Assembly (NCBI GenBank): GCA_029237695.1
Contig: CM055271.1
Location: forward strand, 86,344,208-86,408,207
DNA length: 64,000 nucleotides
Direction of reading: 5' to 3'
Source of the DNA: Conchocele bisecta
Taxonomy: Eukaryota > Mollusca > Bivalvia > Lucinida > Thyasiridae
Positions 47,176 to 56,135 of the stretch are shown piece after piece; within the stretch, counting starts at the first letter, position 1, and every line of letters starts with the position of its first letter. The position numbers and the translations under genes are program-made. The notes under the pieces were generated by a model, which worked only from the letters and a program-made list of their open reading frames with translations, was not told where the DNA came from and searched no databases.

Positions 47176-47506
47176 ACCTGTCCAACGAAGTAAACTTCTA
47201 ATAATTACACCACCTAAAAATCCTCCTCCACCAGGTTTAATATTATTTTTTTCTTTGTATTATCATCAACTGTAGGATCCGCTAATTGTTTAACATCTTT
47301 TTATTTTTTTATTTTTTTCTATAAAACGCACTGTTTGTTGTTAATTTTATTTTATTTTCAACTATATTTTGAGCAGCTACTGAAAACCATTTCAATATCT
47401 CTTTTAACCCAGATTTCAATATTATTTCTCTTGTAAGTTTATGTTGTTCATCACTCAAATTTCTTAAAGCATGGATAATATTTCCTGATGTGTATGAGAA
47501 AGCCAT
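47175..47506 (-). pseudogene. Small Polinton-type protein ending in a Gly-rich hydrophobic motif
   Basis: The open frame starts MAFSYTSGNIIHALRNLSDE, continues QHKLTREIILKSGLKEIL and breaks in an A-run near 47310. A shifted frame then reads KQLADPTVDDNTKKK, and a further one PGGGGFLGGVIIRSLLRW. I recall small proteins with a helical half and a (K)n-QKGGGFLPxLL-type tail as common Polinton components, possibly core-peptide (pX)-like. That identity is an inference. It is immediately downstream of the ATPase gene on the same strand, and the spacing suggests co-transcription. Two frameshifts in homopolymers make it a pseudogene here. Confidence 0.5.
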
Positions 47507-47548
47507 GTTGGTACCTTGATAGAAAATACAATACTGATATCTATATTA

Positions 47549-48217
47549 CTATATTGGAGAATAAATAGTAGGTCCTCTAGTATCCTTATCTGTAAGCCAA
47601 CGATGAAAAATGTCACTTCTTAAACGGAATTGTTTTTTAATTCTTGATTGAAAATCAATTAACAAATAACCATGTTCCTGAGAAGTAGCATCATTGTAGG
47701 CTGAAATTAAGTGTGGACTTTGCATTTGACGTGATAATGTTTTAATTTGTAACCCATCACGTTCATTTCTAAATAAAATCATGTAACGAGAGTTAAGACT
47801 TATAGTTCTACTCGATTTATTTTGTTGAAACATATTTTGTGTAATATATATTACACTTGAATTTCTATGATGACCTTTTCTTGTAAACCATAATTTTATT
47901 GTTTCTTCATCTTTTTCTCCTAACATATCATCAAATACTACAAGATGTGGGATTGTTACATCGGATACAATTTCATTTTCATCATCCGGGATACCTTCAA
48001 TAAATTTAAGGAAATTGAACTTTTCTTGCATAATAGTATAACTGGGTTGCCATTCTTTGTAACACCATATTACTTTTTTGGGTACAATATTAAATAAATC
48101 TTTACGATAATCAATAATCTTTTGTACAATTTCAGTTTTTCCACATCCACTCGGACCTGCTATATAAATGTTACAGGGATGTTGAAATAACAAAGACAAT
48201 AGGTCTTCGTTATCCAT
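47549..48217 (-). CDS. FtsK/HerA-type DNA-packaging ATPase
   Basis: This is a complete 222-residue frame. The Walker A motif is GPSGCGKT at residues 21-28 and the Walker B HLVVFDDM has Asp at 96-97. A YITQN segment near residue 130 fits the sensor region, followed by NSRYMILFRNERD and a C-terminal YLLIDFQ. This is the A32-like ATPase family that pumps DNA into capsids in Polintons, adintoviruses and related dsDNA viruses. It acts at a capsid portal vertex. It is uninterrupted while the polymerase is badly broken. It starts 95 bases after a histone-type stem-loop that closes the preceding transcription unit, so it must have its own promoter; no clear TATAAAAG is seen. Confidence 0.87.
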   Translation of the reverse strand: MDNEDLLSLLFQHPCNIYIAGPSGCGKTEIVQKIIDYRKDLFNIVPKKVIWCYKEWQPSYTIMQEKFNFLKFIEGIPDDENEIVSDVTIPHLVVFDDMLGEKDEETIKLWFTRKGHHRNSSVIYITQNMFQQNKSSRTISLNSRYMILFRNERDGLQIKTLSRQMQSPHLISAYNDATSQEHGYLLIDFQSRIKKQFRLRSDIFHRWLTDKDTRGPTIYSPI

Positions 48218-48312
48218 TGTTTACAGTACAAGGTCCATATGTATAATGATATACTATCATGTGTATAGCAATGTTTTATTTGAAAAGGAATTCTGTTCGA
48301 ATAGTTTGGGAT

Positions 48313-48328
48313 GGCCCTGAAAAGGGCC
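48313..48328 (-). terminator. Histone-type 3' stem-loop, SL1
   Basis: On the minus strand it reads GGCCCTTTTCAGGGCC, a six-base-pair stem with a TTTC loop, preceded by CCCAAAC and followed by ATCCCA. This matches the replication-dependent histone mRNA consensus including the CCAAA and ACCCA flanks. It closes the transcription unit that starts at about 49112. Confidence 0.82.
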
Positions 48329-48341
48329 GTTTGGGTAAAGG

Positions 48342-48428
48342 TGCGAGTACTGTTATTTTTATTTTTTAAAAAGACACGAGTACTGGTACATTTTTAAAAT
48401 AAAAAAAGACACGAGTACTGGTACAATA

Positions 48429-48460
<32 letters not shown>

Positions 48461-48463
48461 TTT

Positions 48464-48525
<62 letters not shown>

Positions 48526-48545
48526 TTTATTTCCCACGAGTACTG
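48342..48545. repeat. Poly-T tracts with CACGAGTACTGGTAC repeats
   Basis: CACGAGTACTGGTAC occurs at about 48376, 48411 and 48535, with a degenerate copy at 48344. They are separated by long T and A runs totalling about 100 bases. This lies in the 3' untranslated region between a stop codon and SL1. Confidence 0.85.
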
Positions 48546-48553
48546 GTACTATT

Positions 48554-48807
48554 TTATTTTCGTGGAATCAAATGATTTTCTTTTTCTGGACGAATGTGTT
48601 TACGATGTGCACCAACCCCACTTTTATGTGAATGTATTTTTTCGTCAACTGTACCACACAGGGCCCTTTCTGCATGTTGACTGATCTGCGCCACTGTTTT
48701 CTTGTCCAATTCAAACTTAATAGGCACTTTCAATGGTTTTTTGTGTTAAATGTCAAGTCCCGATTTTCACACTGTTTCTCTAGTTTCTTTGATAATGTGT
48801 CTGTCAT
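48554..48807 (-). pseudogene. Small basic protein, start overlapping the previous stop
   Basis: The ATG at 48807 overlaps the TGA of the upstream frame (ATGA), an arrangement of translationally coupled or bicistronic viral genes. The frame reads MTDTLSKKLEKQC, shifts once near 48730, and continues with FELDKKTVAQISQHAERALC and a His/Lys-rich tail HRKHIRPEKENHLIPRK before TAA at 48554. About 84 codons. I do not recognise it. It shares promoter A1 and stem-loop SL1 with the preceding gene. Confidence 0.5.
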
Positions 48808-49079
48808 GCGTCCAGTTGAACACTATGTCGTGATGCAATGTTCTCTAGTTTCTGTAATATTCTTTCTGTATTGTTGTTCAGTTTCTGTAGTTCTTTCAAT
48901 ATCATGGAATCTTCTTTCTTCTTCTCTAATGGAATGTATACAGGAACAGTTTGGTTGCTGTTGTAGTTGTTGTTGTTGTTGTGGTGGCTGGAAGGATGGT
49001 TGATATATTTCATTCATCGTCTCTGCTAATATACTCAAAAATCATTGAACGCCAAAATCGTAACTTCTGTGTCAGCCAT
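48804..49079 (-). pseudogene. Asn/Gln-rich coiled-coil small protein
   Basis: The start is MADTEVTILAFNDF (49079), about 34 bases downstream of the TATAAAAG of promoter A1. Two frameshifts follow: a Gln-rich stretch (PPQQQQQLQQQ) in one frame, then KKKEDSMILKELQKLNNNTE, a likely coiled coil, in another, ending at 48804. The CAA/AAC-rich tract at about 48955-48985 may explain one shift. About 90 codons in total. Function unknown; the C-terminal helix suggests oligomerisation. Confidence 0.45.
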
Positions 49080-49111
49080 AGTGTAGAATGTAAATTAATG
49101 ATTTATGATCG

Positions 49112-49150
49112 TCTTTTATACCCATCAGAAGGATTGACCTACTTAGAAAT
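49112..49150 (-). promoter_or_regulatory. Class A promoter A1
   Basis: On the minus strand it reads AGTAGGTCAATCC, then TTCTGATGGGTATAAAAGAC. The same block recurs at 50234, 56010-56055 and 58085-58133. The upstream CCAAT-type box seen in the other three is less clear here (a TGATTGGTCA match at about 49165-49175). Confidence 0.75.
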
Positions 49151-49293
49151 TGATAAAATCAAGTGACCAATCACAGTGTATCTTACAAAACGATAGCTGC
49201 TAACCAATATTCCATTTACAGTACTCTTTTCTAACATTTAATTGGGGATACTGGGATAACTCTTAATAATTTTAGTTTCTATGTTCAAATCCC

Positions 49294-49641
49294 TCAAAAA
49301 AGGAATTTTATGACTGTATAGATGAAAAGCAAAGGTTTAAGATCCTTGTCAAAGTAAATCTGACTATCCTTCCCATATGTTCTAGAACTTACTAACCTAT
49401 AAATTTTATTTTTTTCTATCACAGTTATCTTTGGACAAATACCAAACGGTATAAATCTAGAATTGTTTGTTATGTACCCTATGAAAGGATAATATTGATA
49501 TTTGGGTGATTCATAAATGTTTACATTATTAATAGTGTATTCTCCGTTTACTATGCCTATAGTACAATTTTTGAGAAAATCGAAACATTTACATTCTTCG
49601 ACTTCCGGATGCTGATCACAATGTTTTCTTAGTTGATCCAT
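49294..49641 (-). CDS. Uncharacterised 115-residue protein of the element
   Basis: This uninterrupted frame starts MDQLRKHCDQHPEVEECKC and ends in a hydrophobic VIKFLF tail. It contains an N-terminal Cys/His cluster (HCDQHP, CKC, NC), then a beta-strand-rich stretch (IGIVNGEYTINNVNIYESPK). I do not recognise the family. It is driven by promoter B1, 60-100 bases upstream, and no histone stem-loop or AATAAA lies just downstream of its stop. Confidence 0.5.
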   Translation of the reverse strand: MDQLRKHCDQHPEVEECKCFDFLKNCTIGIVNGEYTINNVNIYESPKYQYYPFIGYITNNSRFIPFGICPKITVIEKNKIYRLVSSRTYGKDSQIYFDKDLKPLLFIYTVIKFLF

Positions 49642-49669
49642 TTTATCAGGGGCTGTGCTCTAAACAATG

Positions 49670-49790
49670 TAATGCTTTCGCTTCAGAGTTCAGTAGACTA
49701 ATGATATCCCTATGGAATTTATGGCTTATTTTATAAACGTCACGATGTAACGATAGTATTGAAGCTGTTGCAAAATGCTTAATGTTTAAC
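49670..49790. promoter_or_regulatory. Class B bidirectional promoter B1
   Basis: On the minus strand a TTTATAAAATAAGCCATAAA box is followed by CATTAGTCTACTGAACTCTG and GAAGCGA. The whole 120 bp, including the opposite side (GATAGTATTGAAGCTGTTG), is paralogous to 51660-51790. At 51.7 kb it separates divergent genes; here the opposite side has no gene. Confidence 0.65.
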
Positions 49791-49861
49791 AACTAATGAT
49801 ACAATATACAAAGTTAATAGGATATACATTGCAAAGTAATCTTTTCGTAATAATGTGTGGT

Positions 49862-49877
49862 GGCCCTGAAAAGGGCC
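49862..49877 (-). terminator. Histone-type 3' stem-loop, SL2
   Basis: The minus strand reads GGCCCTTTTCAGGGCC, followed by ACCACA (consensus ACCCA) and, about 15 bases on, the purine-rich ACGAAAAGATTA, resembling a histone downstream element. It lies 144 bases after the stop of the gene at 50021. Confidence 0.83.
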
Positions 49878-50020
49878 GTTTTTGCTTAGAGTGTACAACT
49901 GTACAAATTAATATTCAATGGTAGTACGGCGCCATTTGTTGTTTGATTCTCGAGTTTTAACTTTCAAAACACCTGTAGTGTCAGGTTTTGCTTCTCGTAA
50001 AACTCTTGCCGTCCTCCATT

Positions 50021-50182
50021 TCATTCAAATTCTTTGTAAGCAGGTTTTGGCTTTTCCTTTATTTTCCTCAACAGGTCAGCCGTAACCATTTGTAACGTTT
50101 CTATGTCTTTCTGCATCGACCCTACGACTTCAACCAAATCTGCGATCCGCCTTCCCATCATATTGCTTCGTTCGGTATTCAT
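50021..50182 (-). CDS. 53-residue coiled-coil protein
   Basis: A short complete frame starts MNTERSNMMGRRIADLVEVV about 50 bases after promoter A2 and stops at 50021. Residues about 12-45 form an amphipathic helix with hydrophobic residues at heptad spacing (IADLVEVVGSMQKDIETLQM), and the tail is Lys/Pro-rich. I do not recognise it. The promoter, leader, frame and SL2 make a complete unit like that of the gene at 58194, which raises confidence that such a short frame is real. Confidence 0.55.
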   Translation of the reverse strand: MNTERSNMMGRRIADLVEVVGSMQKDIETLQMVTADLLRKIKEKPKPAYKEFE

Positions 50183-50233
50183 TTTCTTGAGTGTTCAATG
50201 AAACATGTGAAGTATGTTGTTAAAAAACACATG

Positions 50234-50325
50234 CTTTTTATACCCATTAAACGGATTGACCTACTTTTTTTAGTTTAGTCATTTTTTCAGATTTTCGTCC
50301 AATCAGAAAGCTGTTGTAAAACGCG
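50234..50325 (-). promoter_or_regulatory. Class A promoter A2
   Basis: The minus strand has CTTTCTGATTGGACGAAAAT (inverted CCAAT box), CTGAAAAAATGACTAAACT, AGTAGGTCAATCC and GGGTATAAAAAGC in that order. It is nearly identical to A3 over about 90 bp. Confidence 0.85.
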
Positions 50326-50506
50326 TTTTGTGAACAAAGTTTGTTTACACAAGCTTGACTGTAAAAACGGATTGAAAATCATCCAATGAAGGGGTAGAAT
50401 ACTTAACCAATCAAATCCTCTAATTTTTACCCAATGAAATCATAGCTGAAATCATTTCTGGATTTAAAGCGTATAGTATTCATTCTATTCATTCTTACAT
50501 ACCAGA

Positions 50507-50708
50507 ATGCAGATCAAGAAATTCTTCCACCGTTTGAGAAACATTGTATTCTCCAGGAAAAATGATGTTAAGGGAAGAAAAAGAGAGAAATAAAGAATTA
50601 TTACAACAATTCTTTGCAAGACGTGGTTATCATTGGCCTTCCAAACAAAAAATTGTTTGGAAAGTTACATTAAATAACTTATATCCTGATCTGTCTGAAT
50701 TCTATTAG
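50507..50708 (+). pseudogene. Small basic protein with a frameshift
   Basis: The frame starts MQIKKFFHRLRNIVFSRKND. A second frame, overlapping from 50562, carries EEKERNKELLQQFFARRGYH and ends SEFY at 50708. I read one gene of about 66 codons with one shift. It is strongly basic at its N-terminus and helical after that. Function unknown. It is divergent from the 50021-50182 gene and is followed by a damaged histone-type stem-loop. Confidence 0.42.
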
Positions 50709-50721
50709 ACAGAGATCAAAC

Positions 50722-50738
50722 GGTCCTTTTCAGGAGGA
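50722..50738 (+). terminator. Damaged histone-type 3' stem-loop, SL5
   Basis: CAAAC precedes GGTCCTTTTCAGGAGGAC. The 5' arm and loop match the histone pattern and the 3' arm carries an extra base pair's worth of change. About 16 bases on is CCAGAAAGAAAC, close to the classical downstream element. It begins 13 bases after the stop codon. Confidence 0.6.
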
Positions 50739-50863
50739 CAATATAATTTTCCAGAAAGAAACACTTGCATTTTATAAATCATATGAATTAACCATATGAA
50801 TTATAAAAATGATAAATAACAAAACAATAAAATACATTTCAACTTGTATTCATTTAACAATAT

Positions 50864-50869
50864 TTTATT
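50864..50869 (-). terminator. Polyadenylation signal of the zinc-knuckle gene
   Basis: AATAAA lies in the context TTGTTCAATAAAATATTG on the minus strand, about 90 bases after the stop at 50958. The same context occurs on the plus strand at 57796-57813. Confidence 0.7.
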
Positions 50870-50957
50870 GAACAACAATATATTTACAACATGTGTAATA
50901 GTGTCTATTCAAAATTGTATTCATTTAACAATACAAATAAATCAATCAAATCTAAAA

Positions 50958-51669
50958 TCATTTTTCATCTTCTTGACTGAACCGCAATTTCCTCTTCTTG
51001 ATTTGAACACTCGGTTCATCTTGGCGTTTACGTTTACGATTGTTCACTGGTTTCTCGGTGGTCTTAACATCCACTGTGTTAGGCGTTGGTTTCTGGTCAC
51101 AATCACAAGCCCAATGTAATTTCGATTTACAGATGAAACATCCAGCGTACATAACATTTCTTGGTAGCTTCAGATGACTCTCGTTCGTAATAAGACATGA
51201 ATTTTCCAACACACAGGTCTTGGGTAATACTAGGAGAATCCAAAAATTGAACTTCATGAGAATATGGATTCACAAACACATCCATGTACTTTCCTTGTAG
51301 CTTCTGGCTACATTTATTAGCCCAATGCTCCGTTGATTGACAGATGTAACATCTGTTAGGTGATATTTCGTTCCCTCCATATTTCTCATCGATGCTGAAT
51401 TTTGTAAACCTCTTTCCAGTAGAAATCAGGTACTCAGAGTCGCCCGAATAATTGTAAGATGTAAACGATCCAACAAAGTTCCCATTATGTTTTATAGGAA
51501 TAGGTTTTCGGTATGTTGCTGAATTCAACTTCATGAGTAAACGGATTTACATATAAATTCATTTTACATCCTTTGTGCCAATATTTCATACTTTCGAAAT
51601 AGTCAGCAAAATGTTCCACTCGTGTTTTTGTAGTTGAATGGAAGATCGATCTGTCGCTTGAGAGTCCAT
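50958..51669 (-). pseudogene. Multi-zinc-knuckle protein with C-terminal nuclear-type basic tail
   Basis: The start MDSQATDRSS (51669) follows promoter B2. Frames then contain repeated units: a degenerate one (KYWHKGCKMN, NPFTHEVEF), one with CYICQSTEHWANKC and NPYSHEVQF, and one with CFICKSKLHWACDC. The last two fit C-x2-C-x4-H-x4-C zinc knuckles, which usually bind single-stranded nucleic acid. The last 40 residues are rich in Lys/Arg (NNRKRKRQDE, IKKRKLRF), like a nuclear localisation signal. Three or more frameshifts, one near 51190, break it. Internal triplication of a knuckle plus NPxxHEVxF module is visible. Divergent from the polymerase gene, it may be a replication-associated binding protein (inference). 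Confidence 0.6.
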
Positions 51670-51790
51670 GTCGCTTCAGAGTTCAGTAGACTAATGATGA
51701 CCATATGGGATTTATGGCTTCTTTTATAGACGTCACGTTTAACGCTAGTATATAAGCTGTTGTAAATTGATTAATACTTTATATAAAATT
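51660..51790. promoter_or_regulatory. Class B bidirectional promoter B2
   Basis: On the minus strand CGTCTATAAAAGAAGCCATA is followed by CATTAGTCTACTGAACTCTG and GAAGCGACATGG, placing the zinc-knuckle ATG just after it. On the plus strand GCTAGTATATAAGCTG (about 51743-51758) faces the polymerase start at 51795. It is a paralogue of 49670-49790. Confidence 0.7.
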
Positions 51791-51794
51791 CAAC

Positions 51795-54700
51795 ATGCCA
51801 CTTGTACCATACTCGACACCGAGAGTGAAACCGAAGAGCAACCAGATGTTAGAATTTGATTTATGATCTTATACGAAGAAAAAAGTCGAAGATCAAGAAA
51901 ATTCAGAACTGAATCATCAGTTTTTAAAACAACATTCAAGAAATTTGATGTAGACGCACACCCTCAAAATTTCGTTGGGGTGGGGGTATTATTTGATGAT
52001 ATCGTTCATCAAATCATCGAACGAATTGATGGTGATCCACACGACAAAATCAGGATAACATTAAATCATCCTGCATTAAAGATGGGGATACCGATTCCAT
52101 TCTTAAATGTTGAAGATTTGAAAGGAAATATATTGTTACAATCAAGAAATAGAAAAAGTTATACAATCGAATATGGATTTTAATTTGAACGATGGTGAGA
52201 TGACAATTGAAACAACGTTTATTTACCAAAATACCAACAGGTTCTGGAAGAAAGAAGATGACCTCTGAAATTGATTCTCGAGTTTTCACGAAAAAAAAGA
52301 AAACTGTTGTAAAAATTGAAAATTCAAAAGACAATATGTGCTTAGCCAGGGCTATTGTTGTTTGGAAAATGTCATGCTGATAGAGAAGTTTCTTCAACAT
52401 GGAATATGCGATGGAATGTAATTCGACAGTCATCACGTCCTTTACAAAGTATTGAAGCCAAGAAATTATTGAATGAAGTTGGAATTTCACCACAAAAAGC
52501 TTGTGGAATTGAAGAATATAAGAAAATACAACAATAATATGTATCCAGAATATGTGATCAAGATTCATCAACAACATGTGAAAACAGAATTGTTGTTTGA
52601 ATATCCAGAAATTCAGTCATACACCAAAATAATACATGTATTCTATAATCAAGATCACTATGATTACATTACAAATATCGTAGGATTTCTTGGTTGTCAT
52701 TACTATTGTGAAATGTGTAATGTTGGTTACCAAAATCGCGAAACACATATATGCCCTACTTCGTGTAAGGCATGTCGTTCCAAAACAAAATGTCATGTGA
52801 TAGATTGTATTAAGTGTAAAGATTGTCTCAGAAACATTTTATAGTGGAACGTGTTTTGCAAATCACAAGCAAATTGAAGGGCGACAAAAGAAATCAATTT
52901 GTCAACTCATAAAATGTTGCGATAAATGTGGAGGACAGTTTGCCGATTCCAAGAAGAATCATACATGTAAAGGAAAGAAGAAATGTAAATTTTGTAAAAA
53001 GATTGTTAATTTTGACCACAAATGTCATATTCAGCAGTATAAAAGCAAAACTGAAGAAGATGATCAGGAACCGTTTTTCATATTTTATTAGATTTCGAAT
53101 GTCAACAAGACACTGGTGTACACATTCCTAACTATTGTATTGCACACAGAGCTTGTGATGAATGTATCAATGAACCATTAGAATTTAATTGTGAATGTTG
53201 TAGTCGGTTTTCCTGAAGGACGAGAAGTAGTATTTGAAGGAAAAAATACTTTGACAGATTTTTGTAATTGGTTGTTTTCAAAACAACATAAAGGTGCTAC
53301 AGCTATTGCCCATAATTTCAAAGCGTATGATGGTCAGTTCATACTTCACCATCTCATTGAAAAGGGGTGTTACAACCGAAGGTAATAATGAACGGTAATA
53401 ACATCATGGTTATGGAAACTGGAGGTATACGATTGATTGATTCATATAATTTCATAAATTCAGGATTGGCAAAATTTCCAGAAACCTTTGAATTGAAAGA
53501 AATGGCTAAGGATATTTCCACATTGGGCAAATACTGATAAATTTGCCGCTTATGTTGGTCCATACGTTGATGTGTCTTATTATAAACCAGATTCAATGGG
53601 GATAACTGTTAGGGAAAAGTTTTTATCATGGTATAACGAACGTGTGAAAAACAACGATTGTTTCAATTTCAAACAAGAAATGGAAAAATATTGTCGATCG
53701 GATGTAGATATTTTGAGACGTGGTTGTGGAGAATTCAGGAAGGTATCATGGAATAGGGGGTGGGGGGTATAGATCCGTTTCTAGAAGCCAGTACAATCGC
53801 TGACGCATGTAACAAAGTTTGGCGTAACAAATATATGCCAAGTAATCAGATCGAATTATTTCAAGCAGAGATCCGATTAAACGCAAATTTTCAATGAAAG
53901 TATTCGATGGCTTCAAAGTATTGCACACGAAAACAATATTGTTATCCAACATCGCAAAAAATGGTGGAGAATATCAAATTGGTCCTTATACTGTAGATGG
54001 ATTTCACAAAGAATCAAAATACTATCTATGAGTTTCTAGGGGACCTATGCATGGTTGTCCTAAATGTTATCCAAATCGTAATCTAAAAAACCCGATAAAT
54101 GGTGAAACAATGCAAAATTTATATTCTCAAACATTTGAAAGATTGGAATATTTCAGTGTAAGTGGTTATAAAATTCATACTATATGGGAACATGAGTTTG
54201 ATTTAAAAATGAAAACTGATAAAGAATATACAAAAAGTTGATCGAACAATTCTTTCCAAAGTGTGATCCGATTGAACCTAGGGAAGGATTGTTTGGTGGA
54301 CGTTGTAATGCTATAAAAATTAAATATGATATTGAAGAAAATTCAGATGATGAAATCAAATATATTGATATTTGTTTCATTGTATCCATTTGTATGTAAA
54401 CACAAAGAATATCCGATAGGACACCCCGATATTTTAACAAAAGAAAATATTGATATAGAAAACATCCGACAGTATGAGGGTTTGATAAAATGTAAAGTTC
54501 TCCCTCCCTCCGGACAATCTATTTCATCCAGTGTTACCAACACATTGTAATAACAAACTCATGTTTCCATTATGTAGAAACATGTGCAGAAGAAAGTTCT
54601 ACAAAGTGTACACATACAATTGAAGAACGAGCTTTGGTTGGCACCTGGGTGTCAATAGAATTGTATAAAGCATTGACTGTGGTTATACGTTGTTATACGT

Positions 54701-55647
54701 GTATGAAGTATGGCATTTTTTATTTTTCGGAAAAATCTAATGATTTTTCTCGGGATATGTGGACAATTTTTCTTAAAATCAAACAAGAAGCAAGTGGTTA
54801 CCCAGGTGGTGTGTAACAGAAAAAGACAAAGAAAAATTTTGTTAAGGATTATGAACAAGCTGAAGGTATTTGTCTTGATCCATCAAACATACAAACAAAT
54901 ACGGGGCGTAGAGCATTTGCAAAGATTATGTTAAATTGTTTATGGGTAAATTGGCACAACGTGAAATCATGACACAAACGGAATATATCAATAATCCTTC
55001 AAAAATATTTTGATTTGATTTCAAATCCATGTATAATGGTAAAACATGTAGAAATATGATAATGAATCCATTCCTATTGGTTAACTATGAAACTAGACTT
55101 GAACACATTGAATCCCATGCAACATCAAACGTTATAGTGGGATCATATGTAACAGCATATGCAAGACTTGAACTATACAGTGTTTTTGGAAAAGTTAAAT
55201 GAGCGTGTCTTGTATTTCGATACAGACAGTTGTATGTACATACACAAGCAGAATTTATGGAACCCTCCCATAATCAATAGTAGGCTTGGTAAGTGGACTG
55301 ATGAAGAACCCGGAAATAAAATAATAAGTTTTAGGGGTATAGGACCAAAGAGTTATGCATACAAGTTGATAACAAAAGCTGGGGAAATAAAATCCAAATG
55401 TAAAGTTAAAGGACTGACACTCGATTACAACACAAGTCAAGTAGTTAACTTTGATACGTATGTTCAATGTGCAGAGGACCGAAGTACCGAAGTGAAAGTT
55501 GTATATACATGTAAAATCCGGAGACATGTAAACAGAACAGTAACGAGTGAATGTCAAAGCAAGACATTTAGGTCTGTGTACACAAAACGTGCCATTGTTG
55601 ACAATTTCAATACTGTACCATACGGTTATAAAACATTGAGATTTTGA
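51795..55647 (+). pseudogene. Polinton/adintovirus-type DNA polymerase B, heavily frameshifted
   Basis: The start MPLVPYSTPRV is 40-50 bases after a TATATAAG box. The N-terminal region (to about 52180) resembles the first domain of Polinton polymerases, followed by a region with CEMCNVGYQ and paired Cys motifs (52700-52830, 52915-53030). Exonuclease motifs are visible: DFECQ (about 53090), AHNFKAYDGQ (53308-53340) and YCRSDVDIL (53690-53715). Polymerase motif A is SLYPF (about 54375), motif B a KIMLNCLW stretch (about 54925), and motif C YFDTDS (55216-55233). The C-terminus ends in VPYGYKTLRF. Length, about 1280 codons' worth, is normal. More than ten frameshifts or stops are spread along it, so no active enzyme can be made. 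This family does protein-primed replication of linear DNA. Confidence 0.88.
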
Positions 55648-55701
55648 TTGAATATACAAGGTGTATTAAGAATTGTTGTTTGAATATCCAGAAATTCAGT
55701 C

Positions 55702-55914
55702 ATGGACATATTTAATAACTACAGTCGGTTAGCTGTGCTACCAGTGGAGTTACTGGTTATGTTAATAAAATTGTATCTGTCTGAGAGTAATGCCAAAAGT
55801 CTCGCACGCACTGACGAGCGTGCGAAACGCATTATTGAAGATGCTTTTTGGACTGTCATGCTAAGGAAAGACTTTAGGATCACTCATTCACATTTACAAC
55901 ATGAGGCCATTTAG
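55702..55914 (+). CDS. F-box-like protein, 70 residues
   Basis: The complete frame starts MDIFNNYSRL. Residues about 13-58 follow the F-box pattern: LPVELLVMLI, a hydrophobic middle with LARTDERAKRII, and FWTVMLRKDF. F-box domains bind SKP1 and bring substrates to SCF ubiquitin ligases; some viruses use them to redirect host degradation. There is no second domain, so it may be truncated or act alone. It starts directly after a 33-bp exact repeat of polymerase sequence. The assignment rests on pattern similarity only. Confidence 0.5.
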   Translation: MDIFNNYSRLAVLPVELLVMLIKLYLSESNAKSLARTDERAKRIIEDAFWTVMLRKDFRITHSHLQHEAI

Positions 55915-55962
55915 TGTATATAAATTTTCGCAAGATATAATACACAATTTTTAACTGTAAAA

Positions 55963-56055
55963 AACGTGTTTACAACACGCTTTCTGATTGGACGAAAATC
56001 TGAAAAAATGACTAAACTATCAAAAGTAGGTCAATCCGTTTGATGGGTATAAAAG
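55963..56055 (+). promoter_or_regulatory. Class A promoter A3
   Basis: AAAACGTGTTTACAACACGC, CTTTCTGATTGGACGAAAAT, TGACTAAACTATCAAAAGT, AGGTCAATCC and GGGTATAAAAG occur in order; TATAAAAG is at 56048-56055. Confidence 0.87.
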
Positions 56056-56135
56056 ACGATAATAAAATCATTAATTTACATTCTATGAGAAGCATTACAT
56101 TGTTCAGAGTACAACCCTGAGTCTACACATTTAGG

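Noticed and set aside
52050..52577. 175-codon minus-strand frame
   Set aside because: It is antisense to recognisable polymerase segments and hydrophobic by composition only.
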